A stretch of 64,000 bases of DNA, from contig OZ020519.1 of assembly GCA_963971425.1 (NCBI GenBank), positions 12,850,028-12,914,027 of the forward strand. Reading direction: 5' to 3'. Positions 12,088 to 24,242 of the stretch are shown piece after piece. The position numbers and the translations under genes were made by a program. The DNA is from Bryoerythrophyllum caledonicum (taxonomy: Eukaryota; Streptophyta; Bryopsida; Pottiales; Pottiaceae). The stretch's first letter is position 1. Each line of letters begins with the position of its first letter. Below the pieces are notes generated by a model. It did not search any database, was not told the DNA's origin, and saw nothing but the letters and a program-made list of their open reading frames with translations.

Positions 12088-12592
12088 TCCTTTAACGACA
12101 AAGGAACTAGAATGTGGTCAATGAGACTAGTTTTCGAGGAGCCACACTTGATTGATCCGTTGGAATAATTTCCACTACACCGTTCCGTGAATATAGTGTA
12201 GATTAGACTAATTGAAATTTCCTACACTAATTGAAAATTTACATGCAATTGTTGACTGACACACACTTGCCTGAGAACAAATACCCAATCATAACTTGGC
12301 ATGCACATGCTTTGATGGAAATTAGTGTGAGTGATTTACATCAATAATCCCTCTATACTATATTGAGTGTTTAGTGTACACTGTAGTCAGAGCAGTTACA
12401 CACTATGCTTTCCTCTATCTAATCCATCTATTTGATCTCCAATTGGTTAAGGCAATACAAACTACAATGCTTTCTTAGAGATAGGTGAACAGCGAAATGT
12501 TCTCATTGTGCATTGTGCAAATGCGGTTGTGCAAAATCTATTAAATCGTAAAAAAAATTCACGGCCATGTGCATGGCCTTGTCATTAAAGGG
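12088..12592. mobile_element. piggyBac-like non-autonomous element (505 bp) with TTAA flanks
   Basis: The left end begins TCCTTTAACGACAAAGG and the right end is the near-complement, ending CCTTGTCATTAAAGGG. Both ends are directly flanked by TTAA (12084-12087 and 12593-12596), the target and duplication typical of piggyBac transposons, whose ends also start with CCY. No transposase is encoded, so it is a MITE-type derivative. A short palindrome (GGCCATGTGCATGGCC) lies just inside the right end. Sequence inside (about 12170-12380) resembles the inverted-repeat element at 32809-33056, suggesting a nested insertion. Confidence 0.75.
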
Positions 12593-12749
12593 TTAAGGGC
12601 ACCATAGAGTCATCTAATGCATAATATAAACTCCACCAAAAGCACATTTGGTGAATTTGACAATAAAACTTCAACAAATCTCATGAGCTGCCAAAATCTA
12701 GCTGAGACAAGAATTACTACCATCAGGTGTACAAATGCAGCACACCATC

Positions 12750-12990
12750 TATTTAGTACATACGCTATTTACTATTTAGTAGAAGTAATATTTACTATTT
12801 GGTACATAATATATTACTTACTAAATAATAGGTACAATATGTACTATTTTTCAAAGACACTATCTAATATATTATGATAAATAGACTATTTGCTGTATGA
12901 TGAAAATGATATCTATTATTTAATACTTACACTATTTACTATACACACCATAACAAAACGTTATTTAAGTATTATTTACACCATCCAGCT
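12750..12990. repeat. Low-complexity AT-rich block
   Basis: Irregular repeats of tatttactattt-like units (for example 'ctatttactatttagta' and 'tatttactatttggta'). No gene. It directly precedes the copia integrase fragment. Confidence 0.6.
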
Positions 12991-13122
12991 TGCAGCATGT
13001 GCAGCAGTGGCTCTCATCTCCATGTTCGGAACCACCATCGTGTCCCGCTGCGGCGGCATGTGCTGTTTTGTTTAGCTTGACGAGTCCACTTCAAGAGAGG
13101 AAGTTGCTGCCTCTTCTCCAGA

Positions 13123-14345
13123 GTGCCCATAACTAACGTGATCATGACGAACGCAGGGATCCGGCGAGAGCTCACTTGCCCCCACAGTCCAGAGCAAAAT
13201 GGCACAGCAGAGCGCGAGAACAGGACTCTAGTTGAATGTGCGAGAACCATGTTGTATGCCAAGAGCTTACCACTGCGCTACTTCGGAGAAACCATACAAA
13301 CTGCCGCCTACATCCTCAACAGAACTAGCTCCAGGACCCGAGACTTTAAAACACCATACGAGTTGTGGCACGGGCGACGACCGTCTGTGAAACATTTCCG
13401 TGTTTTCGGCAGCCTTGCTTTTGTCCACGTGCCAAAGGTTAGCCGACGAAAACTGGATCACAAGAGCGTCAGAGCTCTTTTCATTGGCTACAGCCTTGAG
13501 TCAAAGGGATATCGCCTGTGGGATGCCAAGCGCCGGCGCGTCATCGTCAGCCGCGACGTCATTTTTTATGAATTTACTCCATCTATCCTGGACACTAGCG
13601 AGATCTACTTCGGCCTATTCTCGCTCGACCATGGGACCACGGTCACACCTAACGGCTGCTCCACACCTGGCAAGCCAACTACATTGACAGGAATACGTAG
13701 CCGCTACGAGCGAAGCCCCAGTCGAGAGCCAACCGCAACTAGTGGCAACCCGATTCCTCAGACACGAGGGCAAATCCACTGCGACAACAACTGGGAGTTT
13801 GCTAGCAGTACAGAGCCTGCCAGCTCATCCACCGCAGAGCGAGCAAACAACGACCTCGCAGGCGACCAACTCGAAGACGCTCCTCAGTCTCCCCGCAGCG
13901 TCAATTCCACCCAACCACCGCGACCGATTATGATCAGGTTCGCGCCATCTAAATACCTTGATTACTACGTCCCTCACACCTTCGCCGGTGTTGCCACAGC
14001 TGCAGCACCTATTCCCACGGATCCAGAGAATTATGAGGCGGCGATGAGCAGCCCGGAAGCGGAAGCAAGGCTCGAGGCCATGCACGTTGAGTACAAGTTG
14101 TACAAGGCCTTGATGAAGGCCGGTACGTGGCAGCTGATACCGTTACCTCCAGGGCGCAAACCCGAGGTGGATTTCGAACTCCACCTTCGACAATTTTCTC
14201 GTCAAGCCCAGTCAAGCCCACAGAAGCTGATCCTTGTGTATATACTGTATTTCTACAAGTGAGCCACAACTGCTGCGCTCGCTCTTCGTGGACGATAGTC
14301 TTGCACGTAGCACTTCCACCTCCAAGCTGGAGAAGATGATCGATC
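13123..14345 (+). pseudogene. Ty1/copia integrase C-terminus joined to reverse transcriptase scraps
   Basis: An open frame of 379 codons starts inside the integrase core, with SPEQNGTAERENRTLVE carrying the catalytic Glu, followed by LNRTSSRTRDFKTPYELWHG, the conserved C-terminal domain, a low-complexity linker, and the start of the RT domain (GTWQLIPLPPGRKP). At about 14165 the frame leaves the expected RT sequence and enters block A copy 2. There an RT piece with FVDDSLARSTSTS is found in another frame. The integrase D-D residues, gag, protease, RNase H and LTRs are not present here. It is a chimeric, dead fragment. Confidence 0.88.
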
Positions 14346-16600
14346 ATTTTTACTCAGTATCTTACATATATAACTGTGATTTCTTAAACCATGAATCTAA
14401 TCAGGATTGGACTCATGGTGAGGATTCAACTGAGGATGAGATCTAAAGGAGAGTGAGGACAACGTGTGTGGCGAATTGAAGCCCAGGCCAATACGGATCT
14501 GAACGAGTAGTGATGCCCACGACATGGTGAAAAAATCCAGCAGGAAGAGGTAAGGCTCATGTCCCATCGCTCACAGCTGGTGTACCTTGCCTTTTGGCAC
14601 AACCCATGGTACCCGGACCAGGTCAGGGGCCTTCATTTTCTGATGGTGACGCCCAGCCTACCCTTGGGCTCTGGTCATTGCAGGCTGCAGGGTTGTCCTG
14701 AATATAAATGTGCCACCACATGCCAAGTTCTTTGATCCTATCGCCTTCAAGCCTTGGAGTAGACGTTAATTATTACTTGGCTTTTCACCATATTCATCGG
14801 TGGAATGTCCAACGTTCCTAGAAGATCTGCGGAATGTCTAGGTGCCTGGGTTTGCACATGTTCTGAGTTCTTCTTCTTCTTTCGTGTGTGAAAATAGGGA
14901 AGAGAAACGGCTGGTTGAGTGGGAGGGCAGTCCCTTCGACGCTTCTTTCCTGCAGTCAAGTGGAAAATTACCTCTTACATTGATGCCGCATTTGATTACC
15001 ATCTGGTGGAATGTAAGAGTTGCATGAGCTGGAAGATTGTGGAATGGTAGATCTAGAAATCAAGAAAACACAAAATAAATGGTGATGAAGATAATATAAC
15101 ACTTATGTGATAAGTTTACTTATAATGCTAGTACTCATTTGAAAACTTTTCATATCGAAGGAAGGAAGAGCTTCGTGGTTTCTAGAATCAACTGTGAAGT
15201 ATATTGACTCGCTATATAAATGAAAGAGAGGTCGTGAATCTTGACCACCTTTTGCCCATATATGCCTATCATAGATACTTTCCCCAAAAATCACATAGAT
15301 GACTAAATTCATGACATTTGCGATTTTTGTAGAAAACAGGTCTGTCCAGACAGCAACACCAGGACTAGCTCCAAGCCTCCACGTTGAGGGTAGCTCAGAA
15401 GTTGGTGACTTATCGAAGAAGTGGTCCACAAAGTTAACCCATGGATGTAACCACTATAAACACCACCAATAAAGAAGCTGCACACATAAGTACACCATTC
15501 AAACACCATTTAAAAGTATACCCAAGTACTACCTGTTAACAGTCATGATCGCTAAACTCCCGCTCAAACCAAACCTAGGGTGGTGGAAACTCACCCCAGA
15601 TTGAGGAGAAATTATCAAAAGAACCAGCACTCAACCAAAGTCAATGAAAAACGGTACCAGGATAAGTGAAAGATTATCGAGGTTGGTATCAAAGATTACA
15701 TGGATTATAATCAGGCGGAATATATACAGATCATGTGGGATCAATTATAGAGAGTTTGGTAAGTAGTACCCATGGTTGGTGGTGAAGGACAATGACTCTC
15801 AGACGTATTCTAAAGCTTGTGGAGTGGAGTGAAAGCCTTGTATCACAGTTGCATCTTGAGTGGGGAATCGATACATTAAACTAGATTAGGGCTCATTAGT
15901 GAGAAGTTAATAATTCTTAATCAAGGTTAGTGAAAGCGGGTGGAGGGCATTGATGATGGCCTTTGTTGGGGTTAAAAGGGGGGGCTTGTGGAGTAAGAGC
16001 AGCTCTTTCCTCTCGCTCACGGTGACCTTCTTCCTTGCTCTCTCTCTCACTCTCTCCACATGAGGTCGTTTGCCTGCATGTTGGTTCCCAATCTCCCAAC
16101 TTGTTAGTGTGTGCACACCTGCTGTTCAAGTGGTGCTGTTCGAGTGGTGGTGCTGTTCGAGTGGTGGGAGACAACTTGTGACCGTAGTTGAAGTGCCGAG
16201 GCTCCCTTCGAGGTAAGATACAGAACTATTACTTGTTTTCTAGCATGTTTTGATGCTACGATGCCAGAGAAAGGCTCGCTTTTACTGATCTGTCTGGGAG
16301 AGGATGGTTCATAAGTGTAGAACCCTTACTTGAAATTGGGCTCCGATTAGGATGATAATCAGTGTCGTGGAGGTTGTTTCTCTTGTAAATTGGTGTAAAA
16401 TGGTGGTGAGTCTCATCCATTTCCTATGTGTATTGATGTTGTGGTTAATTTAACAGTGATATGGTGGTGAGTTCTCTTATGTGATCGATTTGTGGATGCT
16501 AGATCTGTTTGCATAGGTGTCTTAACTTTGTTATGTCCTTCTGAAGATCGATGCTTTTAAGTTACAGATTGTGTAGAAAATATGCTTGTGATGCAGAACA
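14165..16600 (-). repeat. Duplicated block A, copy 2 (inverted)
   Basis: Reverse-complement match to 3152-5549. Shared landmarks include the RT scrap at 14170-14345, the frame reading EWCTYVCSFFIGGVYSGYI on the minus strand near 15450, and the purine-rich 'gagagagcaagg'-type stretch near 16030. A short piece (rc of about 5510-5549) lies at the far end of this copy (about 16564-16600) rather than next to the RT scrap, so the two copies differ by more than a simple flip. Confidence 0.8.
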
Positions 16601-17229
16601 GGTATCCCTCAGATCAAATCAAGAGAGCAATCATGCGTAAGACGTCAATCTTAGATTGCATTAATAAAGCTGGCTTTCGTTATACTCTTCATGATATTAA
16701 CGAGCTCTAAGTTTGCATAGACTACTCAGAAGCTAGGAGCTAAGTTCATGATCTTTAAGAGCCTGCATGCTAGTTTGTCTCAGTTTCTAACTGACATGGT
16801 TCCCTGTGGTTGCAGTGCTCTACCCAGAGCAAAGGTACTCTACCCAGACCAACGGTGCTCTACCCAGACCAACGGTATGTTGTCTTTTACCTACATTCTA
16901 GAAATCCGGCAGGACGATGTAATGTTAAGTGGAGTCGGATTCCATCTGATAACTTCGGTTCCATTATTTTACAATACATATATGCTGGTGAAGCAGTAGT
17001 TTCTATAGATTGACATTGTAAGTGACCATGTCTAACATTTCGAAATTTCTTGTAGTGTATAATTTAGGTGCACATAAAACCTGTAGCTTAAGAACTCTGT
17101 TTAGTTTCTTTAACCACGTTTAGCTAAAGAAGGGGTTGCAATGGTGATGCAGATATATATCAGAACCAGTCTCGAGACGATGTATAGAAAATTGCACACA
17201 TGTTATATTTCAAATTCAGCACTTTCCCA

Positions 17230-17457
17230 GATGCTTTGCGAGGTGCTCTGAGAATGGGAAATGCTCAATTAGCCACCCTACATGTCATCGGGGCAGGCAA
17301 GGACAAGATACAGGTCTACCAAGTGGCAAGGATCGGTGGAGCACGCTCGACCCCCTCTTTGCCACCCGCTCCACCTCGACAAATGCCGCGGCCTCGGCCA
17401 CTGGCAGAAGATGTCTACGTCGTGACCTGCACCAACGATCTCTCCCCCACAGTGTAG
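17230..17457 (+). pseudogene. Kelch-like repeat fragment, plus strand (copy 2)
   Basis: Reads QLATLHVIGAGKDKIQVYQV and then EDVYVVTCTNDLSPTV before a stop. It is the counterpart of 6085-6310 and slightly better preserved. It faces a diverged inverted relative at 17527-17802. Confidence 0.4.
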
Positions 17458-17526
17458 AGGCTTGAACGGTCTCATGGGATGCATGGGTTCAAACTCCTTC
17501 CACGGGCCATGAGATTAGGCGACCTT

Positions 17527-17802
17527 TCACACTACTGGGGAGAGATGGACGGTCCCGGTGATGGCATAGACCTCGTTCTTTGAGTGGCCCAAGCCCAGAC
17601 AGGTGTTGAGGTGGTGGGGGTGGCAGAGGGGCGGGTCCAATGTGCTCCACCGATCTTCGGCCACTAGGTACACCTGGATCTCATCCATGCCTACCCAGGT
17701 GTTCACCTTGCCGCCGCAAGAGATGCATGACTTACAAGTGTAAATGAACGGTTTCGGATCACATGGGATGGATGGGTCTCCCACGCCCTGCTTTGGAGTC
17801 AA
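17527..17802 (-). pseudogene. Kelch-like repeat fragment, minus strand (copy 2)
   Basis: Reads MDEIQVYLVAEDRWSTLDPP and NEVYAITGTVHLSPVV on the minus strand. Comparison with the plus-strand fragment shows the shared pattern D(K/E)IQVY(Q/L)VA, with a VY(V/A)(V/I)T strand about 40 residues later, so the two arms are homologous and inverted. There is no start or full-length protein. Confidence 0.4.
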
Positions 17803-18037
17803 AGATCAGGGTGCTCCCGTTCGGCGTCCCGACAATGAGCTTGACGGCGTGCGGCTTCGTGGACGTGTCCACCATCCTTCCTATTCTCATTTTTGTTTCC
17901 TGCAGCTTAAAATTGTTATGCTTTCTAATCGTGCATATTTGAACGGTTGAATGACCTTATTAACACAGAGAGAATGTCCACTTTTGAATTTTGGCCACCT
18001 TTAATACAGCTTATGAGGGCCCCTGTTTTTTATGCAG

Positions 18038-19798
18038 GTTTTGAGATCCATTGACTCAGGATCTGTGAAGGGCTTTCCAACCACCGTTGAAGAGGTTCAC
18101 AAAGAGGTCAGATACCAATCCTTACCCGGCCAACGGTCGTTGCTGTTCTAGCTTTTAAAGATTCGTCTTGTTCGTCCTTTTTTGCTGCTTCTTGTCCACG
18201 TAGGTGTTTGGACATGTGTTTCGGATTGTCCTCAATTCAATCAATCTCCAACTTCGGATGGGATGATCTGCATCGCAATGATGGACTTTTATTAAACCGA
18301 TGTGGTTTTAATTGTGATGTTGTAGAACCTCGTGTGGGGGAAAAGTGTAGCTATAGACATCAGCATTCAGATGGCGTACGTGAAGGCGATCCGTTCTGCT
18401 CAGCATTATGTATATATTGAGAACCAGTAGTTTTGGGATCTTTGTACTATAAAGCTGGTAATGACCCTCTCCTTTTCCGCTCACATATGCCTAACTCCAT
18501 CTGGCTAACGTCTTTCATATTGTACATAACTGTCACGTTTTATTTGGACACACGAACACTGTAATCTGTCAATTCATGGACACGGTCTGCAACAGGTGCT
18601 AATCACATCATTCCAATGGAGCTGACTCTGAAGATCTGCAGCAAGATTCGAGAGGGCAAGAGGTTTGCGGTGTATGTGGAAATTCCGATGTGGCCAGAGG
18701 GTATCGCAGACAGTGCTCCGGTGCAAGAAATCCTGTATTTTCAGGTAACGCTCAAGCTTAACGCACAATTACGTTCCCCTTTCTTCTATCACATGACATC
18801 ATGTCAATCCTTTTTTGTTCACCATTGTCTCTTTAATGATATTGATGGTATGCACTTTCCTGTTGATTTGTATCACTTTTTCATGCGGTGTTGCTTCAGT
18901 CACAAACAATGCAGATGGCGTATTCAAGAATTGCAGACACGCTGCGAGAAACGGGTCAAATTGCGCATCCGAGGCCCACAGACTACTTGAACTTCTACTG
19001 CCTTGGGAACAGAGAGACGATAAAACATGGCAAACCTGCACCTCTCAATCCCCCGGACAAGATCACCCCGCATGTAAGCGAGGGGTACTCTCAGCTAACA
19101 TTGGCTTAAATAACTAGTTGAGCTGTAGCTGAATATCAAAATTGCATGAAATGCATGGACGTTCACAGGCGAGCAGTCGAATGATGATATATGTGCATGC
19201 CAAGGGCATGATTGTGGACGATGAGCTGGTGATCATGGGCTCGGTCAACATCAAGCAGCGCTCAATGGATGGCTCCCGAGACACCGAGGTTGCCATGGGT
19301 GGATGTCAACCACAACACACTTTGGCTTGCAAAAATGGACATTCTAGGGTCCAGGTGCGTGTCCACTTCCATGCCTAGTTGTTGTTTCATTGTCCTACCA
19401 ATGGCAAATGCTTCTCAGTTTTAATCATCAGAACACGTCCGAAAGAACGTCTTGAGATTGAGTAGATTGTGATGGTCCTTACTGGGTATTTTTGCTTGCA
19501 GGTTTTTGGCAACCGGATGTCTCTGTGGGCGGAGCATCTGGCATGTTTGGAACCTGTGTTTGAGCAGCCTCAGAGCTTGGAGTGCGTGCAAAGGGTGAAT
19601 GCCATGGCGGATAGGAACTGGGAGCTGTATGCAGCTCCGGAGGTAACTGATATGGAGGGTCATCTCATCCGCTACCCTCTCAAGGTGGAAGGTGACGGCA
19701 CTTTGACGTACTTGCCAGGGTTTCAGACCTTTCCTGACGTGGGAGGGAAGATCAAGGGCTCCAATCAGCAAGGCATCCCAGACGACTTAACCGCCTAG
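18038..19798 (+). pseudogene. Phospholipase D 3' exons, copy 2 (includes last exon, broken in exon 2)
   Basis: Exons 18038-18106, a damaged one ending near 18458, 18596-18744, 18900-19073, 19169-19354 and 19502-19798. Four match copy 1 in exact length (69, 149, 174 and 186 nt). The last exon reads FGNRMSLWAEHLACLEP through LPGFQTFPDVGGKIKGSNQ and ends at a TAG, the normal PLD C-terminus. The HKD motif reads [16 protein letters not shown]. The second piece has an in-frame TAG right after YVYIENQ and a small frame-breaking deletion. No C2 domain or first HKD motif lies upstream. It is therefore a remnant of a beta/delta-type PLD gene. Confidence 0.88.
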
Positions 19799-20710
19799 GT
19801 TGCTACATGTTCTGAGGTTTTAAACATGTCTAAGAAGAAACTCACTAATAAAAACTTGGATTCATGGGAGAATGTATAGGAAATATGGTACATCGTCATC
19901 AATGTTCATATAATCAACAAGTTGATCATGTCTATCGGTTCAACGCCGAGTTCACGGCCGACGGTTTGTAGAAGTAAACGTCTCTGCCTAGCGACACGAC
20001 GGTTTGTAGAAGTACGGCACCATGAATCCCGGTGGCGACAACCCCGTACCCCTTCCCATTGTTGAGGCTGAAGTATGATATCGCTAGACTAGCTGATCGA
20101 AGCGTAGATCAGCTACCAGCTGATTGACGCTGCCTCGCTCGCCGGTCGAGTAGTGATCTATCATGTACAGCGATGTTGGTTGGAGCTGGCGATGAATGCT
20201 ATAATCCAAAGTCATTCGCTGGGCCCTCAATACATGGTATGCAGAAGTCTCAAATTTTTGCAAGGGAAGTTGATGGAAAATCTTATTATAAGTTGCAATA
20301 CTGAAATCGTGCTTACACATGATCAACTTGTGTGATATCATACTTCAGCCTCAACAATGGGAAGGGGTACGGGGTCGTCGCCACCGGGATTCATGGTGCC
20401 GTACGTTCTGTTGTGTTAACTGTTACAAATCTTGTTCCTGGATGTAGTATGCTAACATTCATTTTGATAAAAGTAAACTTTCAAGAATTTGTCACAACCC
20501 TACATTATGAAAACATGGAGATCACCTCTCAAGTTACATGAACACAATCAAAGCACTCTGCTGGAACAACCCCAACATGCAAGTCATAGCTGGTTGAAAA
20601 CTTCAATTACAAGAAAACCGTCTTCAATTGGATTTCAAATAATCTCAGTAAGATATGCCCTTGCACAAACCATGATGATTCCACCAATTGACTGCCTGAA
20701 GTTACTAAGC
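19799..20710. other. Intergenic region with a strong inverted repeat
   Basis: Between the PLD end and the 3' end of eS8. The only clear structure is the 71-bp inverted repeat at 20012-20404, listed separately. A direct repeat 'gacggtttgtagaagta' also occurs twice (about 19960 and 19998). 'caagttgatcatgt' near 19918 recurs inverted near 20320. Confidence 0.5.
20012..20404. repeat. Inverted repeat, 71-bp arms, about 250-bp spacer
   Basis: 20012-20082 is the reverse complement of 20334-20404 with one mismatch seen. The right arm on the plus strand reads SYFSLNNGKGYGVVATGIHG, so the arms may be a copied exon fragment of an unidentified gene, or the stem of a hairpin RNA. The spacer has no gene I recognise. 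Confidence 0.9.
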
Positions 20711-22383
<1,673 letters not shown>

Positions 22384-22899
22384 GGTTGCACTGCGATCGA
22401 GCTCACGAGAGCTCCGGTGCTTCACGGTAGCGCTGCGAAGCGGAAAAGAGAGAGAACGTCGACGGAGGTTCTGGGCTTTAAGGGACGAGGACCCAAACCC
22501 GTTACTATACCCCCAAAGCTGGTACTGTCTAATGAGGTCGTAGATTTGAGAGACCCAAATGTAGACTTCGAAAGAAGTGTTGGTTTAAGGGTGCAGTAAC
22601 GGTTTCGGGTACACAGTCCTTTAGGGTTTAGAGGAGGCGAATACTCACGACTGTTGTCTACGAATAGCGTACATTTTGGTGCGGTATATGTACAAATTTC
22701 ATGTATTGTCTGGTGTGGATACTGACGCGGTTTCTTTTGAAGAACAGTGCAGAACATATGGATGCAACTATGCTTTTACGTTTCTCTCTTTTACTTTAAT
22801 TCTCCTAAAGTAAAAGCAATGGATATTATATATAAGACGTTTGCTTACATACAATTCAATATATATTTTTTCGTCTTTCTAGCAAACAAATTAACTAGA
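22384..22899. promoter_or_regulatory. Shared promoter region between eS8 and adenylate kinase
   Basis: The two genes start 516 bp apart and point away from each other. A telo-box-like TTTAGGGTTTAG lies near 22620-22632. Such boxes are known upstream of plant ribosomal protein genes, which fits control of eS8. Leader sequence of both genes must lie here. No clear TATA box was assigned. Confidence 0.5.
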
Positions 22900-23682
22900 A
22901 TGGCAACTCAGGTGGTGAATTCCATGAAGAAGCTAGGAATGGAAGGTCTCAAAAGGATGTCTGGGGCACATTGCATGGAGCATGTATCTCTTAAGAAGAT
23001 GGAGAATATTCAACCATGGCTTGAAGTTGTGAACAAATCGCTGCAAGTGGTGATGATGGGAGCTCCAGGTTCAGGCAAAGGCACATGCGGTAGCCGTCTC
23101 GCAGCTTGTACAAAGCTCCCACACATTGTAATGAGCGACTTGATCCGAAGTGAAATCTCAACGTCAAACTTTCTAAGAAAATTAGCAAACTCGGGGCAAC
23201 TGCTCCCTGACTCACTCATCTTTAAACTTCTCAAAAACCGCCTCAAGGATACTTCAGGGTTCATTTTGGACGGGTTTCCCAGGACGTTGCACCAAGCGGA
23301 GATGCTGAGTGAAATCACAGATGTAGATGTTGCAGTGAACTTAAGGCTGAGGGAAGACATATTGGTGGCCAAGTGTTTAGGGCGCCGAAAATGTAGTGAG
23401 TGTGGAGGGGAATTTAACGTGGCAGATGTAGATGTTGATGGAATCTCCATGCCAGCTTTGTTGCCTCCTCTTTCGTGTATGTCAAAGATGACATCTCGAG
23501 TGGACGATGTTATGGAGGTTGTGTCTGCTCGGATGGAGGTTTACCAAAGAGAAAGCCCTCGTGTGGAAGAGTTTTTCCGATGTCGAGGAAAACTTCTTGA
23601 CTTCGAGGTTTGTAGTGAAATCCAAAAGACCGTGCCTCAGCTGGTCTCTGCATTGGCGGGCAAGGTAGCCACGTCAAGATGA
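22900..23682 (+). CDS. Adenylate kinase, organelle-type, intronless
   Basis: 260-residue protein starting MATQVVNSMKKLGMEGLKRM. The P-loop GAPGSGKGT is at about residues 54-62, DGFPRT at 124-129, and the LID begins GRRKCSECGGEF with a Cys pair at 165 and 168. A later SRVDDVMEVV corresponds to the conserved Arg/Asp segment. It catalyses ATP + AMP = 2 ADP. The layout, with an N-terminal extension ahead of the P-loop and a LID of the CSxCGG type, resembles the plant mitochondrial/plastid adenylate kinases. An upstream in-frame ATG at 22747 exists but translates a hydrophobic AT-rich leader, so 22900 is preferred. No intron is present, so it may be a retrogene. A decayed relative lies at 39831-40350. 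Confidence 0.9.
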   Translation: MATQVVNSMKKLGMEGLKRMSGAHCMEHVSLKKMENIQPWLEVVNKSLQVVMMGAPGSGKGTCGSRLAACTKLPHIVMSDLIRSEISTSNFLRKLANSGQLLPDSLIFKLLKNRLKDTSGFILDGFPRTLHQAEMLSEITDVDVAVNLRLREDILVAKCLGRRKCSECGGEFNVADVDVDGISMPALLPPLSCMSKMTSRVDDVMEVVSARMEVYQRESPRVEEFFRCRGKLLDFEVCSEIQKTVPQLVSALAGKVATSR

Positions 23683-23846
23683 AAACACTAGAATCTTCTT
23701 TGGTTAGCATTGAATAAATCAAATATTCATTAATGTATAGTACCCTCACAAAAGTAGACGTTCTTCTTGCTTGTGTCCATCTTCAAAGTAGACTCTCTTC
23801 AGTTGCTTCATTCTCAGGTATCATTTGGTAGGGTTTGCTCTCAGGA

Positions 23847-24128
23847 TGAAAACTCGTTGCTTGACTGTAGAGGAACAATTTCGTGTAGGTGGAATGCACA
23901 AAGCTGGTGCAAATGGGGTAGAAATTGCAGCCGAAGTAGGTCATCCACAAACGACTGTCTACACTGTTCTTTAGAGGTTTGAGCGTCGTGGGACTGTTGA
24001 AGACCAAAAATCTACAAAAATCTACAGGATATCTACAAAAACTATCAGAACGTAGCATCCGGGTTGTGACACGTGCTTTGGCGACAGATCGCAGACAAAC
24101 CCTAGCAGATATTACAAAGAAACCGTAA
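23847..24128 (+). pseudogene. Tc1/mariner-type transposase N-terminal remnant
   Basis: From an ATG, the frame reads a helix-turn-helix stretch: LTVEEQFRVGGMHKAGANG, then VEIAAEVGHPQTTVYTVL and, after an in-frame TAG, RFERRGTVEDQKST. After one frame change it continues LSERSIRVVTRALATDRRQT and LADITKKP. This layout (two HTH units with a linker) is that of Tc1/mariner transposase DNA-binding domains. No catalytic D-D-D/E domain follows. It is squeezed between the adenylate kinase gene and the 3' end of the phosphatidylserine synthase gene. Confidence 0.72.
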
Positions 24129-24242
24129 AGTTTTGGTTGTACCAAACTTTACAATGTAGTATGTCTGAGAACATCAGCTCTATAAAACAATTTCATCTCC
24201 TATTGAAGATCTTTCTAGGTTTATGCACATTGAACGTTTTGT

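Larger units (their letters stand above)
16677..19378 (+). repeat. Duplicated block B, copy 2
   Basis: Direct copy of 5550-8235 with scattered substitutions and small indels. The sequence just left of it (16600-16676) reads IKRAIMRKTSILDCINKAGF in frame with the shared YTLHDINEL, and this upstream part is absent from copy 1. The right side continues without a break into the last PLD exon, so this is likely the older arrangement. Confidence 0.85.
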
